Under the pieces are notes generated by a model, which saw nothing but the letters and a program-made list of their open reading frames with translations, had not been told where the DNA came from and ran no database searches. The position numbers and the translations under genes are program-made. A stretch of 64,000 bases of DNA from NCBI GenBank assembly GCA_022813625.1, contig JAKLMB010000012.1, forward strand, positions 1-64,000, in the 5' to 3' direction. This DNA is from Aaosphaeria pasadenensis. Lineage: Eukaryota; Ascomycota; Dothideomycetes; Pleosporales. Every line of letters begins with the position of its first letter. Position 1 is the stretch's first letter. Positions 11,360-21,854 of this stretch are shown here, one piece after another.

Positions 11360-12302
11360 TAAAACGGGACGGGCTGTTAGGTTTGTACTCCAATCACCCC
11401 GAATCATTGCTGTGTGCAATTATGACCCCAGCTCAGCTTTGCTCGCTGTAGTCCGTTATATACCCCCATCACTCTAACGTTCCTCAATAGGAAACTAGAG
11501 GTCGGATTAGAGTTTTAGGTTTAGCTTATCTTTGCACTCCCATCCTCTCTGTATGCTCCCTTTGCTTGTTCTTCTAGCTAGATCATCACTAATAGTACCT
11601 CGGGCAGTAGCGTTTAAAACCGAGGCTCCACTCCTCTCGTAGCTTGCCAAAATTGGAACTCATTTGTCTCAGGATCGATCGTTGAGCCACGCCAAGTGGA
11701 CTTCATTTGGCTCTCATGTTGCACGGCACAGCCTATGCACAAGAATAGGCTCTTGGAAGCACAAGTTAGGTGTGCCTCTGTTCAAATTTCACTGGCCATT
11801 TGGGACAATGCGCCGTTCACTAGTTGTGAAGGACGATGCGCTTAGCGGTTTTGAGGACCATACGCTGCGAAGTGGTTTTGAGGGACGATGCATGTGACAT
11901 GGGTTTGCGTGCTTAGGTACCTTATGATCCCTGCGAGGGCAACTTGCAGGTGCGGGGAAGGGGAGGAACACCCAGATTACTCGCAAGATAGCATAGACTC
12001 ATTACACAGGCGACAGGAGAATACGACTTAGTCGCCTAAACAAAGGTGACGGAGAAAGGCAACGAGGTCGTTCCGAGACATCTCAATACATACCTGACCC
12101 AGGAATATTGATTCTTTAACTCTTTGTTTATCATCCCTGTCGGTTGACTAATCCTAGTTGCGGGGACGGCCAGTCTTCACCCAACATCAGTGTTGCCTTT
12201 TTCTATACTGTCGGCGTTCGAGAAGAAGAGAGAAGGCGGTCAAAAATCGCTCATGTGCCCACTACCTAAGATTCCATGGAACAAAAGGATTAGTTTAACA
12301 TC

Positions 12303-14010
12303 ATGCTCAGCACGCTTCTCATTATTGCTATTTCTCCACTTCTTGTTCTTTTGGCCGTGCGATCACGAAGGGAAGTGATGGAAAGTATGGACAAGGAGCT
12401 CACCGCTGAGCCCGATATTGGAGTTCCAGCATCTAGCAAAAGAGTTGTCCGGCAATTGCAAAACTCTTTAGCTGGTTGTGTTCTATTGCGCTCGAATACA
12501 GATGCCTTCAACGTATCAGCCAGCAATTATTTCGCTCAGCAGTCAAACACAACAAGACCAGCCTGTATCGTGCGCCCAGAAACCGTCCAACAGCTTAGCC
12601 AAGCTGTAGCCATCCTTCACCAAGAGTTTATGGCTCGAAAAGCGGATGAACATGATAAACCCAAAAACCTGGGATTTGTATCGCTCAGAAGTGGGGGACA
12701 TTCTTATTCCAGGGCCTCCGCCAGCATTGATGGTGGAGTGTTGTTGGATTTAGATCACTTTTCCGACGTCACGATATCAAACAACGGATGTTCAGTCAGA
12801 ATAGGTACTGGCGCTCGATGGTCCAAAGTTAATCAAGTTCTTGAGGCGAAGAATATTGCCGTCCCAGGTGGAAGGAACGGTGCTGTTGGGGTTGGCGGTT
12901 TTACTCTAGGAGGTAAGCTTTGCTTCAAGTTGCAACTTGAACTTGTCCCTTATTGTGCTGACAAAATTGTTTAAAGGCGGTATATCCTTCTTTTCACAGA
13001 GGTGTGGGTTAGCTTGCTCGAACGTCATCGAGTACGAAGTAGTATTGGCGTCTGGACAGGTGGTCACTGCTTCTGCAACAAGCAACCGAGAACTTTGGCG
13101 TGCCCTCAAAGGAGGAGGTAGTAATTTCGGTATTGTCACTTATTTCACTTTCCGAGCCTTTCCATGTGGTGATATATGGGGAGGTTGTCTATTCTCACCA
13201 AGTTTTGAGTCTTCTCGATCGATTGACCTGTTTCATAAGTTTGTGGGTAGAGCGGACCCTACCAATACCGGTGTGGATTACGACAATTATGCATCTGGGC
13301 CAATAGTTTGCTTCTGTTTTCTTCAGCGACCTGGAATGGAAATAATATCGACATTCATCACTTACACAAAAGAGCCCCCTTCCGCTTTTGCATGGCCGAC
13401 ATGCTGGAAGAGCTCTGGATTCAAATCAATTTGGCGATATTGGAGCACGGTGAAACAGCGTACTTTGGCCAGCGCATGTCAAGACTTGGCTATTGGCGAA
13501 AAAGCAGGCCTAAGTCAGAATATCGCCGGAACAGTTATCAAAAATGACAAGGCCACGATCGAAGCAGCCTACAAGTTCTATCGAGAGGCCTGCATCGAAG
13601 TCAAGAACACCAGAGGCAAAGGCATTCGATTCGTTTTTGTTTTGCAGCCGCTCCTATCTACCTGGATGCACAAAGGCGATCCCAATTATCTTGGGCTCGA
13701 GAATACGCTAAATGAGCCGCATGTTCTCGTAAGCTTCAGTCCGGTATGGACTGATGTGAAGCATAATGACTTTGTGGAGAACCTCGTTCGTAAGACCATT
13801 GAGAAAATAGAGGGATATGCTCGGGATCATGGAACATACCACCCTTACAAATACATTAACTACTGTGCAGCCTGGCAAAACCCCTTTGAGAGTCACGGCA
13901 AGGAGAACTTGGACATGCTGCGAGGAATCAGCAAACAATATGACTCTGAAGGATTTTTTCAACATGCCTGTCCTGGTGGATTTAAACTTCCTGGCCTAGA
14001 GAGGTCTTGA
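12303..14010 (+). CDS. FAD-linked oxidase (BBE/PCMH type), copy 3
   Basis: A predicted 547-residue flavoprotein with only one intron (12913-12976), placed at the same GG|G codon before the GISF/GLS motif as an intron in copies 1 and 2. An N-terminal hydrophobic segment (residues 1-19) suggests a signal peptide or anchor. LRSGGH gives FAD-linking H133. GGRNGAVGVGG again lacks the second cysteine. ALKGGGSNFGIVT and YDSEGFFQ are present. It is more divergent than the other two and belongs to a different subgroup. The middle part (about residues 330-390, rich in Trp and Lys) aligns poorly with the family by eye, but the frame is open throughout. It may be part of the same cluster or a separate gene. 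Confidence 0.88.
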
Positions 14011-14545
14011 GATACTACCTTCTGTAAAGCTTATTGCATTGCGAGGCTATCAAGCTACTTCAAACATGTTGCTACCATTGTAGATACATTTACGTTATGT
14101 ATATTTTGGACAATACAGCAGAGATTACTTTTATTCTATCAGTTGTTGCGATAGGAGGGGACAGAATAATAGACTTAAAATTCCGATACAAGCTATATCA
14201 ATACTCAATACAAGTATATATATGACATTTAATTCTTTTAAAGGCTTGCCAATTGGCAGACTTACCTAATAACAATGTTAAGCTACAGGAATGTGTATCA
14301 ATCACAGTATTTGTATTCTAATAGTAGCTAAAGCGCTAAAGAAAGTAATATTTATTGGTGTACAATATCTGACTTACAGAGTAAAGGAGTAGACTCTGTA
14401 TTTCATATACTGATAGATATATAGTAATGATCGACTTTGAAAAGTACAGAAAAGATAATAATGATCTCTGGGACGGTAGTTACAAAAGGCAGTGAAAACG
14501 TGACAAGATAACGCCCCGATTTACACTCTTGCTACCATGGCTACC
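14011..14545. other. AT-rich convergent intergenic region
   Basis: A strongly AT-rich stretch between oxidase 3 and the convergent RING gene. No gene was seen. Confidence 0.5.
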
Positions 14546-15931
14546 CTACTGCTGTCGCGCCCGTCGTCGTGCCTCTCGCCGTGCCTCTCGTCGGCGCGCT
14601 GCTCGTCGAGAAGCTCTATTAGTGCTTGTAGGGTTCTCAACATGATTAGTGCTCGTCTGGTTCTCAACACGATAGTTCGAAGGTGCGTTATAGTTTGCAG
14701 GTGCTAACATGAGTTGCTTGACGTTGGTATCCCGGAGAATCCTCTGAATGACATCGGGACCCTGAAACATATTTGGATCTTCAGACGCTAAGATTTCTGA
14801 TAGCCTAATGATCCGATCCTTTTGAAAAACGAAGAAGAACTCTGCGCCTCCTTTTTTTACCCAGTCTGTTGGGACGTGACACAACACAGAATGATCGTCT
14901 GTGCAATTTGGCGGGCAGTCGAGATCGAAGTCAAGCTCCATGTACTCGTAGCCATCGAAACGATCCCGATCTAATTGCATGGATGACTTCATAACCGTTT
15001 CAGTATTCAGCAGGTGGGAGTTGTCAACCAAGACCATCAGGTCGACGTCTGGGGAGCTCATGGGAATGGCGAAATCAAGAATGCGGGGAACTACCCTTAC
15101 ATCCGTCTGACACACTGGGCAGAGGTTGTGGGTTCCATCACTCTGTTTAGGTCTCTCTTGGAAACAGAATTTATGGAATGCATGACCACATACAGGCAAT
15201 TCCCGTAATTCAGCCATAGTCGGTGATGGAGATTGCAACTTATGGCAGATGGGGCAAGACCAATCGTGACCAATCGTAGTTACCTCGCTGCTGTTATCCC
15301 CATCAAGTGTGAGTCGACGTATCTCATCCAGTGGAGGTGCGCCACTTTCATCAAGTGCAGTCAGAATTTCCGATGTTAACTTTTCGAACATGTCCGGATT
15401 TTTAGACTCCTGTATCTCCGCAAGGCTGATTACCTTGGTTGGCGCCAGTGCAAGGAACATTTCGATGGGCCCAAGAGCGCTCGTTGACATGTCAATAACT
15501 ATGTCATGTTTCTTGGAGCCTTTACTGTAATGCTCTACTGCCTGCCGATAAATGCCCCGGAATCGGATTTCATCCAGATCGTGAGAGGATGCGAGTGCTG
15601 TCGTCAGGTTTACAACACGACCACCCTCCACAATAATTAATACAGCAGCTTCCTCATTGCTCAAAATACCCGATACATCCAACATCATTTCCTGCTTATA
15701 GTACGTGTGGCGACATAACGGACACGATTCCTTCTTCTTGGCGAACCAGCTCCTGATGCACGTACGGTGAAACTCATGACCACAAGATTTCAGGGCAACG
15801 AACCTGGTCTTGTTTGATGTAGCGTTGTCTTCTTGACAGATAGTGCAAGACCAGTCGTTATCCGTTGGAAACTCGATGTTGTTAAGACATTTGGAAAGGA
15901 AATCATTCCTTGATGGAAAGATAATTGCCAT
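14546..15931 (-). CDS. Double RING-finger protein with Arg-rich tail
   Basis: A single-exon 461-residue protein. The open frame extends to a GTG at 16096, but the first ATG is at 15931. RING-H2 number one spans about residues 29-73 (CTIC, CGHEFH, CIRSWF, CPLC). A second, similar RING lies mid-protein (CPIC, CGHAFH, CF, CPVC). Two related segments, VISLAEIQESKNPDMF and IIRLSEILASEDPNMF, show a further internal duplication between and after the RINGs. The C-terminus is almost all Arg and Ala. RING-H2 proteins usually act as E3 ubiquitin ligases; that role is inferred. No transmembrane segment is evident in this start form. It is unlikely to be biosynthetic and probably marks the cluster edge. 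Confidence 0.85.
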   Translation of the reverse strand: MAIIFPSRNDFLSKCLNNIEFPTDNDWSCTICQEDNATSNKTRFVALKSCGHEFHRTCIRSWFAKKKESCPLCRHTYYKQEMMLDVSGILSNEEAAVLIIVEGGRVVNLTTALASSHDLDEIRFRGIYRQAVEHYSKGSKKHDIVIDMSTSALGPIEMFLALAPTKVISLAEIQESKNPDMFEKLTSEILTALDESGAPPLDEIRRLTLDGDNSSEVTTIGHDWSCPICHKLQSPSPTMAELRELPVCGHAFHKFCFQERPKQSDGTHNLCPVCQTDVRVVPRILDFAIPMSSPDVDLMVLVDNSHLLNTETVMKSSMQLDRDRFDGYEYMELDFDLDCPPNCTDDHSVLCHVPTDWVKKGGAEFFFVFQKDRIIRLSEILASEDPNMFQGPDVIQRILRDTNVKQLMLAPANYNAPSNYRVENQTSTNHVENPTSTNRASRRAARRREARREARRRARQQ

Positions 15932-16591
15932 GATGATAAGCAAGTTGGTTATAGAAATCTCGACGAAATTACCGATTGAAGTGTTAATTGAATGTAATGT
16001 TGTTTGCTGAATTGCTGAAGTTGTGCTCTTGGATAGAGAGGTAGGTTTGAATATTCTGTTCTTGAAAAGTGTAGAGAGGTCAGAACTTATATACACAGAG
16101 AATAAGAAAATAGCAAGCAGGCATTGTTTGTGCTGTTAATTGAAACTAACTAATTTGTTAATAATGATTATTAAACAGTGCTAGCCATGCACAATTCATG
16201 CTGTTGGTTAGAAATACACTTTGCAAGTCTCAACTTGATAATGCTGAGTTGGCAACATCGAAGTGTCCACCTACAAGTATGTGAAACGAGTACCGAATTA
16301 TGGCACAGTGGAGTTTTCGACAAGGCTAGCTAAGATTGTGAATATACCTTCTGTAAGTTTGACACAATGCCGTGTTGCATAGTTCTTTTGTTATAATTCG
16401 TGGATGTTTGTACACTGAAACAACGAAGACCCTTTATTCCATTTTTCTTGGGAGTAACTGGAAGGAGTTAATTCGAAGCTCAACACTACAGCAACAGATA
16501 TCACAATCTTGAGATTCAACAGACCAGTTTAACCCATGTAATACTAAACTTGACTTCTGTAGGAGTATCTCTGTAGTTACCAGCAAACATA
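15932..16591. other. Intergenic, RING promoter and hydrolase 3' flank
   Basis: 660 bp holding the presumed promoter of the RING gene and the 3' flank of the hydrolase. Apart from the TATA-like box and part of the duplicated 60-bp segment, nothing was recognised. Confidence 0.5.
16086..16094 (-). promoter_or_regulatory. Putative TATA box of the RING gene
   Basis: GTATATAAG on the minus strand lies about 155 bp upstream of the RING ATG at 15931. Its position is compatible with a core promoter and a leader of roughly 120 nt. It rests on motif only. Confidence 0.35.
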
Positions 16592-16612
16592 TCATTCTTG
16601 TCGCAATTGAGT
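16553..16612 (-). repeat. 60-bp segment duplicated at 11300-11359
   Basis: The source copy of the 60-bp repeat. It overlaps the last seven codons or so of the hydrolase gene (…LRQE, stop) and about 40 bp of its 3' flank. Confidence 0.8.
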
Positions 16613-17420
16613 GCAACCGATCGATTCTTCAATGAGAGTCCTGCAAAGCCATTGCGGCCTGCTAATAAATGGGGAATGGCCACAATCAACCGCAATGACT
16701 TTCTCGATCCGATGTTTGCCGCTGGCTTTTGCAGTCTCGATAAGGTACTCCGCAGCAGCAACTGTACTTGGTCTATCACCTGTGCATAGAATGTATGTTG
16801 TCGCGATAAAACGCCAGGCGGCAAATGTCGTTATGCTCCAAAAAGAACCAAGGCTTTGCGGACGAAGATCTCGCACCAGTTCAGCAACAGATCCGTCATC
16901 GATGTCTTGATAGAACATATTCTTCGCGTCTTCTTCGCGAACGGTGACAATACCAGACTGATTGAAAAGTTAGTTTATCTACCAATAAGATGTAAGGTTG
17001 CCATACCTCCAAGTCTGTTTTCATTTCCGGAACCATATTGTTTCGCGTACCTTGGGGCGAGTGCTGAAATCCCTCTGGTACAATGAATGCAGCAATGTAT
17101 ACAAGCTTCACGACGCCCCCAAAAAGACCTTTGCTAGCACAAGTTGCTTTGTCAAGGCCTTCGAGAGCGGTGCCTCCTGTCATTCCACTGAAACTGTGCA
17201 TAACCACAACTACATCTCGGTCTCGAACGAGTTCTGAGATCGTTTGCCGAATTTTCTGAACATCCTGGGACCAATCTAGTGTAGGAGGATCGGAACCAGA
17301 TGAAGGGAGAGACGGCGTAACGCTTTCGAAACCTTCACGACGAAGCTCAGAAACAAGGCGGTGCCAACACTGTGGGCTGTGCCATGCGCCATGAAGGAGA
17401 ACAAAAAATGGCTTTGACAT
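16592..17420 (-). CDS. Alpha/beta hydrolase (AB_hydrolase_6 type)
   Basis: A predicted 259-residue hydrolase with exons 17420-17007 and 16957-16592. The N-terminus FVLLHGAWHSPQCW carries the oxyanion-hole HG motif. The nucleophile elbow reads VMHSFSG with S76; the usual first Gly of GxSxG is replaced by Met. The late TGDRPS and VDCGHSPF segments supply likely acid and histidine residues. The length is typical for small fungal esterase-like hydrolases. No signal peptide is seen, so it is probably cytosolic. The substrate is unknown. It lies 2.6 kb beyond oxidase 3, and a copy of its 3' end lies within the cluster region. Confidence 0.88.
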
Positions 17421-19286
17421 GATGCTATGATATAATGAACCAAGCAGCGCGGCAGCTGCGAGATTAAGCCGTGATATTGGACAAGTATCGCAGAGTTACT
17501 ATGTTGAAAGCTGGCCTACAAAGATTCAAAGAGGATGGTGAACCAGACAAAGTATCATGGATAACGCTTAATAGCTAACTCCAAGTTAAGTAGTTTTGAC
17601 AACGACGAAAACGTGTGTATAGTACGTACTGCAGAGAATGCCCGGAGATTATTAGTTATGGCACTATGTTTCTCATTTGTCATATGTCCCTCAAGCGAAG
17701 GACCATTGCATATACTACGCCTCCCACGTCTGTTGAGTATATTGTTTCATTGGCTTAATATGGTTAATGACGTAAAATTTGCACGTTCTCGACACGGCAT
17801 GTTGCAATATTGACTGCGAGACGCCACAATTAGTGTGCGGCACGTTCAGGCAATGCAAACGATTCACTGTGTAGATAACCTTTGCGCTTGAGGCCTATAC
17901 TTACCCATGGACTGTCAAAGAAAAGACCGATAGAGTATGATTCCAGCCATCCGCAAGCGCTATGGTTCCTCTACTTATCAGTGGCCATATGCTTTAGTCC
18001 CTCGCGTGGTCATCAATCTAGTCCTCCGTATCACGCGCCTGCATAGCGGTCGGAACCACCAGACTAATGATCATGAGCCATTCAAGGATCGACGTATGAT
18101 GCCAAGATAAAGTCTCAGCAAAATCAGTCTGCAGCGCATCAGAATCAAGTTAATGGACACACTCTAGTATGACGGTCACATTGTGGCTGATGTAGTGTGG
18201 TGTGGTTTAGCAAAGTCATGATCCATAAGAACTTGTCTATGGGACATGGATGCAAGGCATGATTTGATATCCCCAAGAAAAATTAATACTTGTTTAAATA
18301 GTGATTTGATGAAAAGTGAGCATTCGGTCTGTAAACCTTCGTCCAGTCATGCAGCAAAATGTATTGTTTTCCAGGATTACAGTCGAGTCGATGTAGGCCC
18401 TTGTCCATTGGCGACACTCATCTTTTATATCCGCTTGCTTCATTCTAAGCAATTCAAGCTGGCTAGACCAACAAGCACAAATATCCGCCAATGAATCACA
18501 CTCAATCTAGAATTTTTGATCTATCGTTCTTCTACGCCTTACTTTGCTAGTAGAGTTCTGATCGGACATGTTCTTTGCCGGCTCCCTGTCATCAGAGGAA
18601 GCAGAGTGGACTCACTCCTCAACCTCTCCCATCTCTGCCTCAACATCAACTACCTTTCTCACCTACATTGCGTCTCTCAATCATAATTTATAATCCATTC
18701 TCAATTGCCAAGGGTTCAATGCGAAGAGTTCATAGACTCCATGCCCGAGTCATTATTGGGGGCCCGATAATGAATTAATTATGAACACAGCACTAAAGCC
18801 TTCCGCGTTTTATTCCAACTGGATAGCTATCATCATTACACAACTTCGGTGATATCCATTGTCTAGCGTACCATTGACATACCTTCAAGAGCTACTATGG
18901 ACTTCTCCTTTGTAACTTATCTGACTGCATCCGCCTTCGGTTCAATGATTACTTCAATCGCCAGTGGATATTGTGTGGCTCGGCATATAACTAGGTACGG
19001 TATCTACTCTTCCTTTTTTCTTGTCTTCCACTTTCCTATTATTTCGGAACGCTGACTTCGGAATTTCGGTCCCGAACCGGAACCTTACACGACAAGATCG
19101 GGAATTCGACCGTTCTAGATATATATTTACGGCCAAAATTTATTTCGTGATAGTTAACTTCAAAAGAGTGATCACGGCGCGATTGAAGACTAGCGAAAGC
19201 GAACTTAAAATATAGTTGAATGTTCGATTATCATGAAGGTATATAAATTGGCCTGAAAATTAAGAACAAAGTCCCATTATTACGTT
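17421..19286. other. Intergenic, no gene recognised
   Basis: 1.9 kb of AT-leaning sequence between the hydrolase start and the end of the dimethylglycine-dehydrogenase-like gene. Only short open frames occur. A short ATG frame at about 18899 ending near a possible GTACGG donor was considered but has no recognisable continuation. Confidence 0.5.
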
Positions 19287-21854
19287 CTACAAAAGTGACT
19301 TCAACACTTTCGGGGGCTTTGTGTGTAAATCCTGTGAGGAGGTTTTGGAGGGGGTCTTTGACAATCGAGTCTCTTCTGGGTCATACAACGGATCTACTAC
19401 AACGGTAGCTTTGATGGTTGTTCCAAAGTATTCCACTTCGACCTTGTCCCCCCGCTCTAACCCTCGAGGCAGCCAGGCATATGCAACAGGTTGGCGTACA
19501 GTAAAACCGAAAGCAGCGGTTGTAACGTAACCCACCGCTTTGCCTTGGTAGAACACAGGTTCTTTGCCCATTATCATGGATTGACTATCGTCAACGGTGA
19601 TACAGGCTAGCCGCCGAGCCGATGCCCTTGTTGCAGCTGATCTCAGGGCGGACTTGCCAACATAGTCATCCTTCTTGTTATTTTGGACCGCATACAACGT
19701 ACCAGCCTCATAAGGATTGTGTTCGGAAGTCATATCGGAGCCCGTGATTCTAATACCTTTTTCTAGCCGGAGGCTGTTGAATGCAGCACGGCCAGCGGCG
19801 ATCAGCCCGTGATGTTTGCCGGCTTGCCATATCATGTCCCATAACCTTTGCCCAAAGTCAGGTGAGGTCTGGATCTCCCATCCGAACTCCCCAACGAAAG
19901 ATTTGCGGAACAAAGTTACGGGAATTCCCGCGATGCTTGTCTTTTTCACCGTCATGTAAGGAAAACCAGCGTCAGAGAAGTCCTCCGAACTGACTTCGCC
20001 TATGACGTCCAGCGCTCGAGGGCCCCAGAGGCCCAGGCAACAGGTACTACCGGTAATATCTCGTACTTGGCACCACAAGCTTGGACTGCGTTGCGATTGC
20101 ATGCGAGCATGTCGTGAGAGATAGGCCAAATCGGTGGCAGTATTGGCGCCAATCTGGAAAAGGTGATCTCCAATTCTCGATATGAACAAATCGCTCAAAA
20201 TGCCACCCTGAGAATTGAGAAGCAATGTGTGCGTGATAGTGCCAACGGGTTTGGAGATGTCGCTTGTAGTGAGGTACTGCAATAATTTCAAAGCTCCAGG
20301 ACCCTTGATTTCGAAACGATGAAACGTCGTCATGTCATAGACAGCAACTGCATGGCGTGTCTTCCATGCCTCGACGGCGGCGATCGGTGAGTAGAACTTG
20401 GATGACCATGCATCTCGCTGGACGGGCCGCCATGTATCCGGCAAAGTCTTCAAAAGGTGTTCATTCGCTTGATACCAATGTGGCCGCTCCCACCCACCTA
20501 CCTCCAGAAAGAATGCACCCAGCTCTTTTTGCCGCGCATGAAAAGGACTGACGCGCAAATCTCTTGGTGAAACCTTTGGTGCTAACGGATGGATAATGTC
20601 GTAAATTTCGACAAAGTTTTGCTGTGATGTCTCACTGACATATTCCGGACTTAGCTGGACATCTTCGAAGCGAGTCAACTCGCACTCAGCAATGTCGATG
20701 CTCGATCGGCCTTCGGTAAGGATCTCTGCAACCGCGCGAGCTACTCCGGCCGAATGTGTCACCCAAACAGCTTCCGCAACGTAAAACCCATCAAGGTTGG
20801 GAGCTTGGCCAACAAGTGATCCTCCATCGGGGGTAAAAGAGAAAATACCGTTGAATCCTTCTGCGATTTCCGTCTCTCTAAGGGCGGGAAGCAGCTCCTT
20901 TGTAGCCTCCCAGGCCGGGGCGAAGTCTTCGGGAGTAAAGTCGAGTCTTGAGGGCATGTTCTTTTCGTCGACATGTGCGCTAGTGACGCCTAGAGAGGAT
21001 GCAACGATCGGCATTGGTCGGTGGCCGTAGTAGCCAATTCCATATTGCTCACCGTGCTCGCGGTAATATAGGTCTTGATCCTGGTGTCGTAAGATAGGGA
21101 GCTCTGCATTCATGGCATTAATTCTTGTATTGGCTTCGCGGCCAACTAGATGCGGGACAGCCGTAGTCTTTGCGTATTGGTGCGCCAATGGAAGGAGGGG
21201 AACCTTTAGTCCGACCATGGCTCCGATTTCTACACCCCAGAACCCAGCGCAGGAAACGATTATATCTGCAGGAACAACTCCCTTGTCGGTTTCCACGCCC
21301 GTCACATGACTGTTCTCCGTTTGAATTCCTGTGACAAGCGTGCTCTCGAGATATCTCACTCCAGATTGGCGCGTGCTCTCGATAAGTATCTGCGTTGCGC
21401 GGGCTGCTAATGCCAATCCGTCACTTGGAATATAAAGTCCACCGAGGATGAGCTGGGGGTTTAACGAGGGGTACTTGTTGATGCACTCGTCTGCACTGAT
21501 GATGTGCGCCTCAATTCCCCATGACTGGGCATAGCCATGCTTGCGGCGGAGTTCTTGGAGGCGTTCCGGCGTCGTGGCTACTTCGAGACCACCAAGCTGA
21601 TTGAAGCAGCTGGTTCCGTCCTTCTCAAGTGCCAGCAGTTTTTCAACCGTGTACTTTGCAAAGAGAGTCATTGTCTTTGAAGGATTGGTTTGAAAGACTA
21701 GACCGGGAGCATGTGAAGTTGAGCCTCCAGGCATTTGTAAAGGGCCTTGCTCGACGACTGTGATATTCTTCCATCCTCGAGAGACAAGCTCATCCGCAAG
21801 GTTGGTCCCCACGATGCCAGCACCGATAATGACGACACGCTTTGAAGTATCCAT
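19287..21854 (-). CDS. Dimethylglycine/sarcosine dehydrogenase-like flavoprotein
   Basis: An intronless 855-residue protein with the full DMGDH/SarDH architecture. It has an N-terminal DAO fold with dinucleotide motif VVIIGAGIVGTN (about 8-19), a short FAO_M linker (about 375-430), a GCV_T folate-binding domain (about 435-700) and a GCV_T_C barrel (about 715-800). SHAPG near residue 47 corresponds to the covalent FAD-histidine site. It would oxidatively demethylate N-methyl amines such as dimethylglycine or sarcosine and pass the one-carbon unit to tetrahydrofolate. No mitochondrial presequence is visible, so a cytosolic location is likely. The divergent Rieske oxygenase upstream makes glycine-betaine breakdown a coherent role. 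Absence of introns over 2.5 kb contrasts with its neighbours. Confidence 0.9.
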   Translation of the reverse strand: MDTSKRVVIIGAGIVGTNLADELVSRGWKNITVVEQGPLQMPGGSTSHAPGLVFQTNPSKTMTLFAKYTVEKLLALEKDGTSCFNQLGGLEVATTPERLQELRRKHGYAQSWGIEAHIISADECINKYPSLNPQLILGGLYIPSDGLALAARATQILIESTRQSGVRYLESTLVTGIQTENSHVTGVETDKGVVPADIIVSCAGFWGVEIGAMVGLKVPLLPLAHQYAKTTAVPHLVGREANTRINAMNAELPILRHQDQDLYYREHGEQYGIGYYGHRPMPIVASSLGVTSAHVDEKNMPSRLDFTPEDFAPAWEATKELLPALRETEIAEGFNGIFSFTPDGGSLVGQAPNLDGFYVAEAVWVTHSAGVARAVAEILTEGRSSIDIAECELTRFEDVQLSPEYVSETSQQNFVEIYDIIHPLAPKVSPRDLRVSPFHARQKELGAFFLEVGGWERPHWYQANEHLLKTLPDTWRPVQRDAWSSKFYSPIAAVEAWKTRHAVAVYDMTTFHRFEIKGPGALKLLQYLTTSDISKPVGTITHTLLLNSQGGILSDLFISRIGDHLFQIGANTATDLAYLSRHARMQSQRSPSLWCQVRDITGSTCCLGLWGPRALDVIGEVSSEDFSDAGFPYMTVKKTSIAGIPVTLFRKSFVGEFGWEIQTSPDFGQRLWDMIWQAGKHHGLIAAGRAAFNSLRLEKGIRITGSDMTSEHNPYEAGTLYAVQNNKKDDYVGKSALRSAATRASARRLACITVDDSQSMIMGKEPVFYQGKAVGYVTTAAFGFTVRQPVAYAWLPRGLERGDKVEVEYFGTTIKATVVVDPLYDPEETRLSKTPSKTSSQDLHTKPPKVLKSLL

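Larger units (their letters stand above)
10587..12302. other. Intergenic region with gene relic and degenerate repeats
   Basis: 1.7 kb between the P450 and oxidase 3. No intact gene was seen. It holds a 60-bp copy of the 3' end of the hydrolase gene (11300-11359). A short imperfect tandem repeat of about 24-27 bp built on GGACGATGC...GGTTTTGA lies near 11830-11895. Confidence 0.5.

Noticed and set aside
11830..11895. Imperfect GGACGATGC/GGTTTTGA repeat as a mobile element end
   Set aside because: Only about two decayed units with no flanking duplication or inverted repeats.
13300..13550. Possible compensating frameshifts in the middle of oxidase copy 3
   Set aside because: The annotated frame stays open and conserved motifs resume on both sides in the same frame. 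The alternative frame gives no better family match by eye.
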